Assembly (NCBI GenBank): GCA_026770585.1
Contig: MU647330.1
Span: 48,892-63,053 of the forward strand
From: Baffinella frigidus
Lineage: Eukaryota; Cryptophyceae; Cryptomonadales; Baffinellaceae
Reading direction: 5' to 3'
Length of the DNA stretch: 14,162 nucleotides
Shown: positions 1 through 7,027 of the stretch, piece by piece
Numbering within the stretch: the first letter of the stretch is position 1
How the letters are laid out: each line of letters starts with the position of its first letter
Notes under the pieces: generated by a model
The model's database searches: none
Told to the model about the DNA's origin: nothing
What the model saw: only the letters and a program-made list of their open reading frames with translations
Translations under genes and position numbers: made by a program

Positions 1-180
1 GATCTAAGGCTACCAGGAGCTTAGCAAGGAAGATCTAGGGCTACTTAGGAAGGTAGATCTAAGGCTAGGATCTTCGGAAGGTAGATCTAAGGCTACCAGG
101 AACCGGGTGTTCAAAAGCCCTTGGGGTCAGGTTAGATGAGCTGCAAGTCACGCTCCTTCTAGAAAGATAGATCTAATGCT
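1..180. repeat. Degenerate tandem AGATCTAAGGCTACC repeat
   Basis: A short motif close to TAGATCTAAGGCTACCAGGA recurs at 1-15, 31-43, 54-67, 81-100 and (diverged) 169-180, often preceded by GGAAGG. Spacing is irregular (about 23-90 bases), so this is a decayed tandem repeat. No gene is seen. The array probably continues to the left of the window. Confidence 0.7.
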
Positions 181-185
181 GCCAA

Positions 186-291
186 GATCCGAAAGCAAAA
201 ATTCTTTTTATGCAGAACTTTTCTACGGAAAGGCGTTGTGTTCGCCTATGTTGAACATGGAGAAATCGAAACTGCATGGACCTAAAGAACT
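186..291 (+). repeat. 90-bp dispersed repeat, copy 1 (diverged)
   Basis: This copy begins GATCCGAAAGCAAAAATTC, contains TTTTCTACGGAAAGGCGT and CCTATGTTG, and reaches GGACCTAAAGAAC. It matches 3405-3500, 4365-4455 and 5735-5820, and a 3' piece at 1320-1355. The pyrimidine-rich stretch ending in TGCAG looks like a 3' splice site, so the family could derive from an intron/exon border; that is inference. The open frame through it is short and contains no known domain. Confidence 0.6.
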
Positions 292-500
292 AGCCCCGAA
301 AATGGATAACGCTCAAGCCGACGACCTATACAAGACCGTTGGCCCAAATGCGATGGGCCAGCGAGTAGGAGGGCGTGGGGATCGTGAAGCAGCTTCGGAC
401 GTGAGTATTCAACCCCGCAGGGCGCGAGCGAGAACGGACCTCTGAATCATCACGGTGATCAAGTGGATCCGGACCAGTTGGTCGGTAATAAACCATTTCA

Positions 501-649
501 TCCGGAGGATTCTTTATGGTATACACGCCACGGCAACGAAATTTACTAAACAAACGCTTTAATATTACTAGCATGGTCCATTTTTGTAGTAAATTTCGTT
601 GCCGTGGCGTATTTATCATAAATAATCGCCGCGATTAAAATGCCTCCGG
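501..649. mobile_element. Foldback/MITE-like element with GCAACGAAATTTACTA core
   Basis: Long inverted arms run from about 508 (GATTCTTTATGGTA) to 551 and from 585 to 627. The innermost stretch (ACGCCACGGCAACGAAATT) is perfectly matched. The 70-base core (from GCAACGAAATTTACTA to its complement) is the same length as the core of the element at 1356-1496 and related in sequence, while the outer arms differ. Inverted TCCGGAGG / CCTCCGGA at 501-508 and 642-649 may be the true ends, which would imply an unequal insertion in the right arm. No clear target duplication was found. Too short to code for a transposase; non-autonomous if mobile. Confidence 0.7.
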
Positions 650-654
650 AAGGA

Positions 655-825
655 CCACTAGCCTTTGGAAGTGGCTCAAATAGTGTCCTGGAACTGAAAT
701 CCCAAAAGTTGATTTTGTTCCAAGATTGGGCTTGAGTTGAAACACACACCCCAGATCCTGGGTGTCTGCAAGGTGAATTAAAAATGTTGCAGAGCACTAT
801 TTGAGCAACTTCCGAGGGCTAGTGG
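655..825. mobile_element. Foldback element, ~31-bp imperfect inverted repeats
   Basis: Left arm 655-685 (CCACTAGCCTTTGGAAGTGG onward) pairs with right arm 795-825 with about four mismatches, around a ~110-base interior. It lies directly beside the element at 501-649, so the two may be nested or adjacent insertions. The interior has no gene. No target duplication was resolved. Confidence 0.6.
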
Positions 826-1035
826 GAGCTCTTAGTTCAAAGGTCGAGGCGGTCTTGCCAACTTCTTCTTCTTCTTCTTTATTATCCTCACATGGTGTGC
901 GCCATGGAGACCTCGAGAGGCCCCCCAGCCTTTTGAAAAGTGATCAACTTAATACTACTCTAATACCGCGATGTGGCGGGCGGGCTTGACTCCTTTCCAT
1001 ACGGGTCTTGCCAACCGTCTCTGGTAAGTGTGCAA

Positions 1036-1222
1036 CGTCATGCAAAAAGCTTTCGCCAGCGAACCCCTTATTTGGACGCGACTCCGTACAAAATTTATAA
1101 TGGAAAACAATTTAGGATTTTAAAAGTCCTGAAATTGCTTTTAAAACTGCTTTAGAGCCTGTAAGTCCCTCGCCAGCGGACCACCTAGGGGGTCCGCTGG
1201 CGGAAGCTTTTGGCATTAAACG
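1036..1222. repeat. Foldback with nested perfect hairpin
   Basis: Outer arms of about 40 bases (left 1036-1076, containing AAGCTTTCGCCAGCGAACCC; right 1183-1222) are imperfect inverted repeats. The right arm is also half of a perfect 12-bp hairpin at 1171-1182 / 1191-1202 (CGCCAGCGGACC with its complement, loop ACCTAGGG). The CGCCAGCG motif is therefore present three times, two direct and one inverted. The interior is AT-rich (TTTTAAAA). Confidence 0.6.
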
Positions 1223-1319
1223 GTGAGAGGAAATGGATTCAGGGAGAGCTAGGTGGAGGGTGCGATACTTGAAAAAACGCAGGGTGGTTCTGCAGGAGAA
1301 CAGGATACGTGCCTGCGTC

Positions 1320-1355
1320 CGATGGTGGGAGCTCGAAGAACCTAAAGGACCTAAA
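1320..1355 (+). repeat. 90-bp dispersed repeat, 3' piece
   Basis: GGTGGGAGCTCGAAGAACC followed by TAAAGGACCTAAA matches the 3' end of the family copy at 5735-5820. The piece is interrupted at its right end by the MITE at 1356, whose 4-bp target duplication (TAAA) lies in this repeat. Confidence 0.65.
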
Positions 1356-1496
1356 TAATCTCCATACAAGTATTAATTAATTGCTTTCTGGCAACGAAAA
1401 TTACTACACGGTTTGCTTATACAAGTAATAGTAGAGCATTTGTGTTGTAAATTTCGTTGCGCCAAAAGCAATTAATTAATACATTTGTGGAGATGA
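1356..1496. mobile_element. MITE family A, copy 1 (141 bp, TSD TAAA)
   Basis: Inverted arms begin TAATCTCCATACAAGTATTA and end with GGAGATGA; they include AATTAATTGC and the core GCAACGAAAATTACTACAC. A second copy of the same 141-bp length is at 9375-9515. Comparing the two copies fixes the ends, and at this site TAAA flanks both sides (1352-1355 and 1497-1500). There is no internal ORF, so it is non-autonomous. The superfamily is not assigned. It sits at the 3' end of a minus-strand coding-like fragment. Confidence 0.8.
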
Positions 1497-1500
1497 TAAA

Positions 1501-1700
1501 GGATGGCACCGTGTGCGCACGCCCTCTTGCTGCAGGCGTCGCTGCAGCTGCAGGATGCGCGACGCCGCCTCGCCTGATGCCTCTCCTTCGAAGTGCCCCG
1601 TGAGGTAGATGTTGTGCTCCCAGTCCCCGACTTGCGACCACTGCACGAAAACCAGGGCAGATGCGGTCAGGCCCAACCTGCGACCTCTGCACGACAGCGA
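1501..1700 (-). pseudogene. Coding-like fragment, unrecognised
   Basis: An open minus-strand frame reads through SALVFVQWSQVGDWEHN, then IYLTGHFEGEASGEAASR and ILQLQRRLQQEGVRTR. Codon choice is strongly C/G-ending (GGG GAC TGG GAG CAC AAC ATC TAC CTC), unlike the surrounding repeats. The stretch TTTTCGTGCAG just before TGG TCG CAA (1640) resembles a 3' splice site, so the segment may be one exon. The 3' end abuts the MITE, and the open frame stops inside it at 1476. The family is not recognised; it could be a live exon or a broken remnant. The C-terminal half (EAASRILQLQRRLQQEG) looks helical. Confidence 0.35.
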
Positions 1701-1776
1701 TGAGATTCTGCTCGCAGCAGAAGGCGGTCTCAATCCATCCGGTGCATCGCCACAGAACAAGATTTGATGCCCAGCT

Positions 1777-1896
1777 TCAGAGCTTAGGCACAGGCCAGGG
1801 GGTAGAAGCGAATGGATGGATCTTCGTGTAAGGTTGGCGGGGGGGGACCTGCTCCCATTTCTGCGGGTCCGACCCAGCGTCCGTGGCGACGCCCAT
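1777..1896 (-). CDS. Short coding-like ORF, 39 codons, hypothetical
   Basis: ATG at 1896 opens MGVATDAGSDPQKWEQVPPR and ends in STPWPVPKL with a TGA at 1777-1779. Codon use is G/C-ending like the fragment just downstream at 1501-1700, so the two could be exons of one minus-strand gene. A GTGAGT donor-like site lies a little upstream on the same strand (near 1916-1921). Plus-strand open frames across the same DNA are also long, so coding sense here is uncertain. No homolog recognised. Confidence 0.2.
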   Translation of the reverse strand: MGVATDAGSDPQKWEQVPPRQPYTKIHPFASTPWPVPKL

Positions 1897-2202
1897 CCTG
1901 CCTGCCAGTTTCCACTCACCGCGTTATGTGGGAAACGAGTAGCGGGGGACGCCAGGCAGCAGCAGAGGCTAGCCAAGTTTGATATGCGATTACAATCCGG
2001 CAAGCAGTGTCGCCATCAGGCAGCTTCACAAAATAAGGGGGTCATCATCAGGCAGCAATCCAGCAGGTCGCTACACACGGGAAATGCCTCGAGCCGCCAC
2101 GCTCAGGCCACGCTACGAGTCATCTGTCACTTGATCAACTACCGAAAGTCCAGATGGCTGTGCACCGCGGGTGGACGCTCAACGGTTGTCCCGGAAGTCC
2201 CT
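1897..2202. other. No feature recognised
   Basis: Mixed-composition DNA with open frames on both strands (a plus-strand frame of 134 codons spans 1816-2220). None shows a recognisable domain, repeat or third-codon pattern convincing enough to call. Confidence 0.4.
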
Positions 2203-2262
2203 GGTAGGCACTCGAAATAAGACAGCTTCTAAAATATTTTATTTTGACCATCATTTTGACCA
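2203..2262 (+). repeat. Diverged repeat pair, copy 1 (partner 4069-4130)
   Basis: GGTAGGCACT, then CTAAAA, then ATCATTTTGAC recur in the same order and spacing at 4069-4130. The 4069 copy differs by small indels. No coding content. Confidence 0.5.
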
Positions 2263-2351
2263 GTTTCGTCAACGCCGGGACCTACCCCTTTAGAATTTGG
2301 GCCCTAAAGGACCGTGGCGTAGTTAGGGTCGGTGTACGCGGCGAGTTTTGA

Positions 2352-2500
2352 GACCGAATTCCTCTATTCCTCTATTCTTCTGGTACAAATTTTACAATGA
2401 GCACTTGTATGATGTGTTTTTTTGGTGAATAGAGGGAACAAAAATCTGGTCCCGCTATTCGTTGAGATTTTTGGTCTGTACTCTATTCCCTCTATTCTGC
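2352..2500. repeat. CTATTCC/CTATTCT-rich inverted block
   Basis: CTCTATTCCTCTATTCTTC (about 2360-2380) and CTCTATTCCCTCTATTC (2479-2496) are pyrimidine-strand repeats. GAATAGAGGGAAC (2427-2439) pairs with the second as a hairpin, with AAAAATC/GATTTTT also paired inside. A further inverted copy (GGAATAGAGGGAATAGAG) lies at 2890-2910, so the outer pair could bound a ~570-bp element from about 2352 to 2919. Those element ends are inference. Confidence 0.45.
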
Positions 2501-2888
2501 TACTTTTCACTCAACTGTGTGTGTTTATGCAAAACTTCTTTCTGCCGACCGCCTTAACTTTTGGAATGTAATAGGAAACGTGATCGTGGGCCCCGACGGC
2601 CCCCATGAGTTCGGCGGGCCCACGGAGCGAGTTTTGCTCGCACCGTCGATCTGAATAGCTGAGAGGGATGGCCGCGGCGCCGCGCGTCTGATGCTGTGTC
2701 TAACTTTCACGAGGCCCCTTTGGGGCGCCCGCGGGCCCCGTGGGACCCGCGGCGCCCATGGGGGGATGCATTTTTTGCGAAAAGGATTAGATGGACACAT
2801 TTGACAGTCAAAAGCAATTCAGCCGCGAAAGTTCGGCCAATCTCGAATAGAATTCCGGGACATGGACCGGGATTCTATTCTCCGTGGA
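2501..2888. other. GC-rich patch, no gene recognised
   Basis: 2583-2765 is markedly GC-rich with many short palindromes (GGGCCC, GCGGCGCCGC, GCGAGTTTTGCTCGC). It lies between the inverted CTATTCC-type blocks and so could be the interior of the possible element at 2352-2919. Short open frames occur on both strands but look like low-complexity artefacts. Confidence 0.35.
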
Positions 2889-2940
2889 GACTGGGAATAG
2901 AGGGAATAGAGAAAATCGGAATAAAGGAATAGCGGAAGGT

Positions 2941-3404
2941 TCTCCGTGTACAACGCCCCTTAGCTCGTTCTAGTGGACGATGTTCTTTCTTCACCCACCC
3001 TCTGGGTAGTTCTGGGCTGCTAGAGCCCTGACGTCTCGCCCCACCTGTCCACCTGGCGTACAGCGGTCGTGTTTAACAATTTAGTAAACCTTGTTTTCCC
3101 CTTTCTGGGGTGTTCGGCCACCCTAGATTTTACGCGGAGCAATTGTAAAAAACAATGGCTCTAGTAGAGTCCCTCTCAGGGACTTTCGATCCACTTTTGG
3201 CGTGTATTCCCCCTAAAATCCGAGAAATTGACTTTTGCGATTGCTCCTCGTCCGATCTTGGGTGGGATACCATGAGCCTCATAAAGGCTGACTTGTGGTT
3301 CGGTGTGTGTGCGAGCCTGCACCTTTTTGGTCTAACTCAAACACCCCAACAGAACCAACCCTTTATCCCCTCTTCACGAGCCTCTGCACTGGAGAGCTAA
3401 ACGC
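2941..3404. other. Unassigned DNA with one small hairpin
   Basis: The only clear structure is a perfect 6-bp hairpin, GTCCCT / AGGGAC with loop CTC (3169-3183). Overlapping plus-strand frames of 81 and 64 codons have no recognisable motif, and the second runs into the dispersed repeat at 3405. Confidence 0.4.
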
Positions 3405-3500
3405 GATCCGAAAGAAAAAATGCTTTCTCTGCAGGTTTTTCTACGGAAGGGCGTGTCGTTGGGCTACGTTGGGAGCATTCAAAACCTAAAGGACCTAAAG
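3405..3500 (+). repeat. 90-bp dispersed repeat, copy 2
   Basis: GATCCGAAAG, then TGCTTTCTCTGCAGG, TTTTTCTACGGAAGGGCGTG, then GTTGGGAGCATTC, ending in CCTAAAGGACCTAAAGG. It is nearly identical to 4365-4455 and runs straight into the CCTAAAGGA tandem array, which may have expanded from its 3' end. TGCTTTCTCTGCAG resembles a splice acceptor. Confidence 0.75.
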
Positions 3501-3630
3501 GCTAATTTAACCTAAAGGACCTAAAGGACCTAATTTAACCTAAGGACCTAATTTAACCTTTAACCTAATTTAACCTAAAGGACCTAAAGGACCTAAACCT
3601 AAAGGACCTAATTTAACCTTAAGGACCTAA
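3484..3630 (+). repeat. CCTAAAGGA / CCTAATTTAA tandem array
   Basis: Two short units alternate: CCTAAAGGA (9 bp) and CCTAATTTAA (10 bp), roughly fifteen in all. Each unit starts CCTAA, and the complement of the first contains TTTAGG, a possible link to telomere-type sequence on the opposite strand. The same CCTAAAGGA motif ends copies of the 90-bp repeat at 1341, 4434 and 5803. Confidence 0.8.
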
Positions 3631-3633
3631 CTG

Positions 3634-3758
3634 CCTGCGTCATCCATTTTTGGTCTCGGCCGTCCCTGATGGACTGATGAATGGAAGATTCTAGAAAAAT
3701 AACCAGCTTGTCAGGCTCGCTCAGCTTGAAGAATTGAGTGATTGGAGCTTAACGATCC
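3634..3758 (+). repeat. Diverged ~125-bp repeat, copy 1 (partner 3876-4005)
   Basis: Shared blocks in order are CCTGCG, CATTTTTGG, CTCGGCCG, CCCTGA, TCAGGC, AGCTTGAA/AGCTGAAA and GGAGCT(T/C)AACGATCC. The two copies are in direct orientation about 240 bases apart. No ORF is conserved between them. Confidence 0.55.
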
Positions 3759-3875
3759 GTGGACCCCCTGATTTTTTAGGCCCGGGAAACCCTCGTCCGC
3801 ACCACCGCCTTTCCTTAGGGAATTTCCTCAAATAAAAGATAAATACAATCCGGTTTCGGCAGATAAGGGATAACT

Positions 3876-4005
3876 GTGCCTGCGCCGCCTCAACTCGTCA
3901 CTTTCTCAAAATGTCAATTGTGACATTTTTGGGCTCGGCCGCCCCTGAATGAAAATTTCAGGCGCGCTAAGCTGAAAAACATGCGTGGTTAGAGCTCAAC
4001 GATCC
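3876..4005 (+). repeat. Diverged ~125-bp repeat, copy 2, with hairpin
   Basis: Partner of 3634-3758. It also holds a perfect 9-bp hairpin AAAATGTCA / TGACATTTT with loop ATTG at 3908-3929; only the right half of this hairpin is shared with the other copy. Confidence 0.55.
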
Positions 4006-4068
4006 AAGAAAACACCGTTTTTTTTTCAGATGGCTGCGCAGAGAGGGCTCAATTTGTGGTCCCGAATG

Positions 4069-4130
4069 GTAGGCACTGGACTCTAAAACACTGTATTTTT
4101 GCCCATCATTTTTGACAAATGGTTTCATTT
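4069..4130 (+). repeat. Diverged repeat pair, copy 2 (partner 2203-2262)
   Basis: Contains GGTAGGCACT, CTCTAAAACACTG and CCCATCATTTTTGACA in the same order as the earlier copy. Open frames overlapping this stretch on both strands are short and unconvincing. Confidence 0.45.
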
Positions 4131-4364
4131 TTGACAGTTGTTTTCAAGAAACCGGTTTCTTTTTGGATTTTGTCGGTCAAGGACTTTACAAAGGGGGAAC
4201 GCTCATTCTTCACAGGTACCCCGATCCTGTCCCTCCCCCAGGATCTTCTACAACGTGAGTGCAGGTCACGATGGAGAAAAGACCGTTCAACCCAGAACTT
4301 CCTTAGCAAGACATGGCGGTTTTCGAGCTGTGACTCTCGAGATAGAGGCAGCAAGGGCCTGGCC

Positions 4365-4455
4365 CTAAAATGCTTTCTCTGCAGTCCTTTCTACGGAAGG
4401 GCGTGTCGTTGGGCTATGTTGGGAGCATTTAAAACCTAAAGGACCTAAAGGACCT
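4365..4455 (+). repeat. 90-bp dispersed repeat, copy 3
   Basis: Almost identical to 3405-3500 from TGCTTTCTCTGCAG through GTTGGGAGCATT to CCTAAAGGACCTAAAGGACC. Both copies give the peptide FYGRACRWA-LGAFKT in one frame, but because the DNA itself is nearly identical this does not show selection for coding. Confidence 0.75.
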
Positions 4456-4462
4456 TGCTCTT

Positions 4463-4558
4463 CGCGGCTGTGCTATTTCTTCAAAGTTGTGCTAAATCCT
4501 CAAACCCCGCTATATCGTGAATCCTGAAAGTCCGCGGTTGTGCTATTTTCTCAAAGTT
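4463..4558 (+). repeat. 26-bp direct repeat pair
   Basis: CGCGGCTGTGCTATTTCTTC (4463-4488 with AAAGTT) and CGCGGTTGTGCTATTTTCTC (4533-4558) are direct copies with a few mismatches, 44 bases apart. Confidence 0.6.
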
Positions 4559-4757
4559 TGAAAAACTCTGCTTGTCCTCCCGACCCCCTCCCACCACCAG
4601 CAGGCTTATGCCTAGCTAGGACCTGGTGGTCCTAGGGGTGGGGGGCGGTTTCTTATGAGCGAGGTACCTCTGTACGGTAGGCCTATTGCTAGGAGCCCAG
4701 GAGCCCACTAAGGGCGGTGCGCGTGTCCTTACTCGCAGGTGCAGCGGTACCTCGCTC

Positions 4758-4996
4758 ATCCCTTAGGTGGCCAGTAGGCTAATGCGCCCTACCGTAGGGT
4801 CCTAGGACCTGCCTAGGATCTCTCGGTGGTCAAATTTGACCACCTGGCCACTTAGGGGGTAACGACCCACGCCCCCCCGGCCACCGTACGGCTGTCCCTT
4901 GAGTGGCGATGGGGTTGAATTGGACCCCAAAGAGATCCTAGGCCGGTCGTAGGGTCCTACCGTAGGGCGTATGAGCCTACTGGCCACTTATGGGAT
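4758..4996. repeat. Foldback with 65-bp imperfect inverted repeats
   Basis: Left arm 4758-4822 (ATCCCTTAGGTGGCCAGTAG onward to GGATCTC) aligns along its length with the complement of 4932-4996. The ~109-base interior holds a perfect 14-bp palindrome GGTCAAATTTGACC and TGGCCACTTAGGG, itself an inverted echo of the arm start. The arms carry CCCTACCGTAGGG and CCTAGGACC. A related direct copy is at 5191-5297. An open minus frame (4802-4987) is a by-product of the repeat. Confidence 0.7.
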
Positions 4997-5190
4997 AGAT
5001 AGGCCTACTGTAGGGTCCTAGGAGGGCGCGCCTCCTCATGAGCGAGGCAGCCCTGTACAGGCTACGTGGGTGGGGGTTCCTGTAGTCCCGCGCAGCTGCA
5101 CGTTTTCATAAAAAGGGAAATGCTTCTCTCTGGTTCCTGCCCGCCCTTCCACTGGATTCCGATGTTCACTCCCGAAGGCACGTGCAGCCC

Positions 5191-5297
5191 TCATCCCTTA
5201 ACTGACCAGTAGGCCCATACACCCTACCTTAGGGCCCTAGGACCTGCCTAGGACCTCTTGGCGGTCAAATTTGACCACATGGCCACTTAAGGGATAG
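5191..5297 (+). repeat. Direct copy of 4756-4862
   Basis: It follows 4756-4862 closely, base for base over about 107 positions with scattered mismatches, including CCTAGGACCTGCCTAGGA, the GGTCAAATTTGACC palindrome and GGCCACTTA. It lacks the inverted right arm present at 4932-4996, so only half of the foldback was copied or survived. Confidence 0.7.
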
Positions 5298-5613
5298 CAG
5301 CTTACCCCGAGTACAGTCGACCTATTGGCCCAAGGCGGACTCGTCCTGGACGAGGTCCTCACACTCCCCACAGCTCGGGTCTTGGACCCCATCCTCGATC
5401 TTATGAGCGAGCCCCCCCCCTACCTACACATTGATAGAAACGTTGCTAACCCCCCCCCCCCCCCATTGAACCTAGGAGGGGGGAGACCAGCCCTCGGCGT
5501 TCCCAACCTGCATACAGAGAGGAAGATGTCATCACTCAACTAGAGGCTCGCGACCTGGTCCATGACCGAGGCTCGCCACCTGACCGACCGAGGCTCACAG
5601 AAGAGACGTTAGT
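5298..5613. other. Poly-C-rich segment with a short open frame
   Basis: Two long C runs occur (about 5411-5419 and 5449-5464). An open plus frame from a TTG at 5325 reads GGLVLDEVLTLPTARVLDPI with C/G-ending codons, then enters the C runs. It may be a coding relic but lacks an ATG start at its head and a recognisable motif. GGACTCGTCCTGGACGAGG forms a loose hairpin at its start. Confidence 0.3.
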
Positions 5614-5700
5614 GAACGTACGACGTCGAACCATAACCTTAGAGCGTCCAGAGGGCGCTCAAACATGAAGGTCTCGCGGCTAAACGAAAGTGCTTACAGG
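5614..5700 (+). repeat. GACGTCGAACC dispersed repeat, copy 1
   Basis: TACGACGTCGAACCATAACC, GCGTCCAGAGGG, CAAACATGAAGGTCTC and AAAGTGCTTACAGG recur in order at 5843-5914 and, for the first part, at 6034-6092. No coding content. Confidence 0.65.
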
Positions 5701-5734
5701 CCGGGGCTCAGGGGTGAGAGGCCAGAGAGAATGT

Positions 5735-5820
5735 GATCCGAAAGGAAGCATGGCTTTTCTGCAGAACCAGTTCCGGTGTCCGCCTATGTTGGGAGCTCGA
5801 AGAACCTAAAGGACCTAAAG
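5735..5820 (+). repeat. 90-bp dispersed repeat, copy 4
   Basis: GATCCGAAAGGAAGCATGGC, TTTTCTGCAG, GTTCCGGTGTCCGCCTATG, then GTTGGGAGCTCGAAGAACC and the CCTAAAGGA motif. It is closer to copy 1 (186) and the 1320 piece than to copies 2 and 3, so the family has two subtypes (GAGCTCGAAGAACC versus GAGCATTCAAAACC). Confidence 0.65.
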
Positions 5821-5842
5821 AGGGATTCACAGCAAAGCACGA

Positions 5843-5914
5843 AGCTGCGACGTCGAACCAGAACCTGAAAGCGAGGGCTCCAACATGAAGATCTCAAGGC
5901 TAAAGTGCTTACAG
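5843..5914 (+). repeat. GACGTCGAACC dispersed repeat, copy 2
   Basis: Matches 5614-5700 and ends AAAGTGCTTACAGG, exactly where the foldback at 5911-6033 begins. Copy 3 (GACGTCGAATCGTAACC) starts at once after that foldback, so the foldback lies at the junction of two copies. Confidence 0.65.
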
Positions 5915-6033
5915 GGGTACCTCGCTCATAGGAAACCGCCTCCTCCTAGGACCCTACAGTAGGACCATGCCTAGGGTCCTATGGTGGTCCTAGGGGGGGG
6001 GGGGGCGGTTTCTTATGAGCGAGGTATCCCTGT
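5911..6033. mobile_element. Foldback element, 30-bp arms, poly-G interior
   Basis: Arms ACAGGGGTACCTCGCTCATA (5911-5940) and the complement at 6004-6033 match with two mismatches in 30. The interior has inverted CCTAGGACC / GGTCCTAGG and a G run of more than ten (around 5990-6005). The arm motif GGTACCTCGCTCAT and its complement also occur at 4660-4760 and 5030-5048, so this is one member of a local family. No target duplication was resolved. Confidence 0.65.
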
Positions 6034-6092
6034 ATGACGTCGAATCGTAACCTTAAAGCGTCCAGAGAGGGCTTGCAAGTGAAGGTCTTGAA
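6034..6092 (+). repeat. GACGTCGAACC dispersed repeat, copy 3
   Basis: GACGTCGAATCGTAACCTTA, AAGCGTCCAGAGAGGGC and GTGAAGGTCTTG follow copies 1 and 2; the copy then passes into the palindrome at 6079-6101. Confidence 0.6.
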
Positions 6093-6327
6093 GACCTTCA
6101 CATCCAGTGCAGCGTGACATCAGCGGGGTTCGTGGTACTAAGCGCGGACGTGACAGGGGAAGTCCTGGTACAAACGCTGCCCGGGTTAGTCAACTGCGGG
6201 TGATCGAGAGAGACAGTGAGCGAGATAGAGAGGATGAGGCCGTCGTCCATCAGGATGTTGCTGCCCACCTGCCATCAATGTTCTCTCTCGATCACCCGCA
6301 GACCTTCACGAGGGCACGTGAAGGTCT
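6079..6327. repeat. Cluster of three nested palindromes
   Basis: GTGAAGGTCTT / AAGACCTTCAC forms an 11-bp hairpin with a single-base centre at 6079-6101. TGCGGGTGATCGAGAGAGA at 6195-6213 has a perfect 19-bp inverted partner at 6282-6300. The next base starts AGACCTTCAC (6300-6309), which pairs with GTGAAGGTCT at 6318-6327. The AGACCTTCAC motif is thus used four times. Open plus frames through here are short and unsupported. Confidence 0.65.
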
Positions 6328-6427
6328 TACGGCGCAAGTGCTTCCGCACCGGGGGGTTCAGGGGTGGGGCCAGAGAGAGAGATTTCCAGAAACGCGATAA
6401 GCTGCGGTTGCTCAAGTCGACTTTTCG

Positions 6428-6667
6428 TCAACCCCAGGGACCATACATGGCCTCCGTGGGGTTGCATTTGGCGGCCGTGTTGCTATCAATAAAGGTGCTT
6501 TGTTTCTGGGCGGCGACGCAAGAATCCGAGGTTGCAGAAGTCAACTTTTTCACAAAGTCGTTTTTGTGGGAATCGGATCGAACCTTGAAGGAGTCCTTGA
6601 ACTGGATGTTCTGGGGGTCCATGGCGATCGTGCAGGCTGCTGGACCTGAAAGCCCAGCACTCTCCAC
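6428..6667 (-). pseudogene. Coding-like fragment, copy 1 of a duplicated segment
   Basis: A 79-codon minus frame contains TIAMDPQNIQFKDSFKVRSD followed by HKNDFVKKLTSATSDSCVAA and ends TEAMYGPWG. The first block uses almost only C/G-ending codons (ATC GCC ATG GAC CCC CAG AAC ATC CAG TTC AAG GAC). The first ~20 residues recur at 6745-6819. No family was recognised. A CAG acceptor-like site lies just upstream of the conserved block, so this could be an exon. It may be a live gene part or a relic. Confidence 0.35.
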
Positions 6668-6720
6668 GAAGAAACTAGAGACACGCCAAGGCAGTCACCT
6701 CGGACAGTTGGCTTCGGCGT

Positions 6721-6740
6721 CCGCGTGACCGGTCACGCGG
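6721..6740. repeat. Perfect 20-bp palindrome
   Basis: CCGCGTGACCGGTCACGCGG is self-complementary with no spacer. It lies between the two copies of the 62-bp direct repeat (6570-6631 and 6749-6810), next to the second copy. Confidence 0.85.
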
Positions 6741-6744
6741 GCGT

Positions 6745-6819
6745 TCACGAATCGGATCGAACCTTGAAGGAGTCCTTGAACTGGATGTTCTGGGGGTCCA
6801 TAGCGATCGTCTCGACCAT
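6745..6819 (-). pseudogene. Coding-like fragment, copy 2 (truncated)
   Basis: ATG at 6819 (context AACGATGG) opens MVETIAMDPQNIQFKD then SFKVRSDS and a TGA at 6745-6747. The 62-base stretch 6749-6810 is a direct copy of 6570-6631 with one mismatch, and divergence begins abruptly on both sides. On its 5' side it is followed within about 30 bases by the telomere-like tract starting at 6845. Probably a truncated duplicate; the function is unknown. Confidence 0.35.
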
Positions 6820-6844
6820 CGTTCCGCGCGCTGTCCCCACCTAC

Positions 6845-7027
6845 GTTTAGGGTGTGGGGTTTAGGGTTAAGGGGTTTATGATTGAAGGTATGTGGCGTAG
6901 GGTTTAGGGTTCAGGGGTTAGGGTTCAGGGTTCAGGGGTTAGGGGAGAGAGAGATTTAGTCGATGCCGTTGAGGGTTTCGGGTTTCGGCTTCAGGGGTTT
7001 CGGGTTTCGGGTTTCGGGTTTAGGGTA
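6845..7027 (+). repeat. Degenerate telomere-like heptamers (GGGTTTA/GGGTTTC)
   Basis: GTTTAGGG, GGGGTTTAGGGTT, GTTCAGGGGTTAGGG and, towards the right end, a run of GGGTTTC (GGTTTCGGGTTTCGGGTTT). The TTTAGGG type is the known plant/algal telomere repeat. Here it is internal and variant-rich. A break of about 45 bases (6950-6975) separates two subtracts. Confidence 0.8.

Noticed and set aside
1816-2220. Plus-strand 134-codon ORF
   Set aside because: No recognisable motif, and it overlaps a better-looking minus-strand frame. Length alone is weak evidence in GC-rich DNA.
2696-2932. Plus-strand frame in the GC-rich patch
   Set aside because: Composition-driven (Pro/Arg/Gly-rich) and opposite frames are equally open.
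4106-4439. Overlapping open frames on both strands (82 and 106 codons)
   Set aside because: The plus frame runs into the dispersed 90-bp repeat and neither shows a domain or codon bias; likely chance.
6565-6590. tRNA B-box-like GTTCGATCC on the minus strand
   Set aside because: No matching A box, acceptor stem or anticodon arm could be placed around it; it lies in the coding-like fragment.
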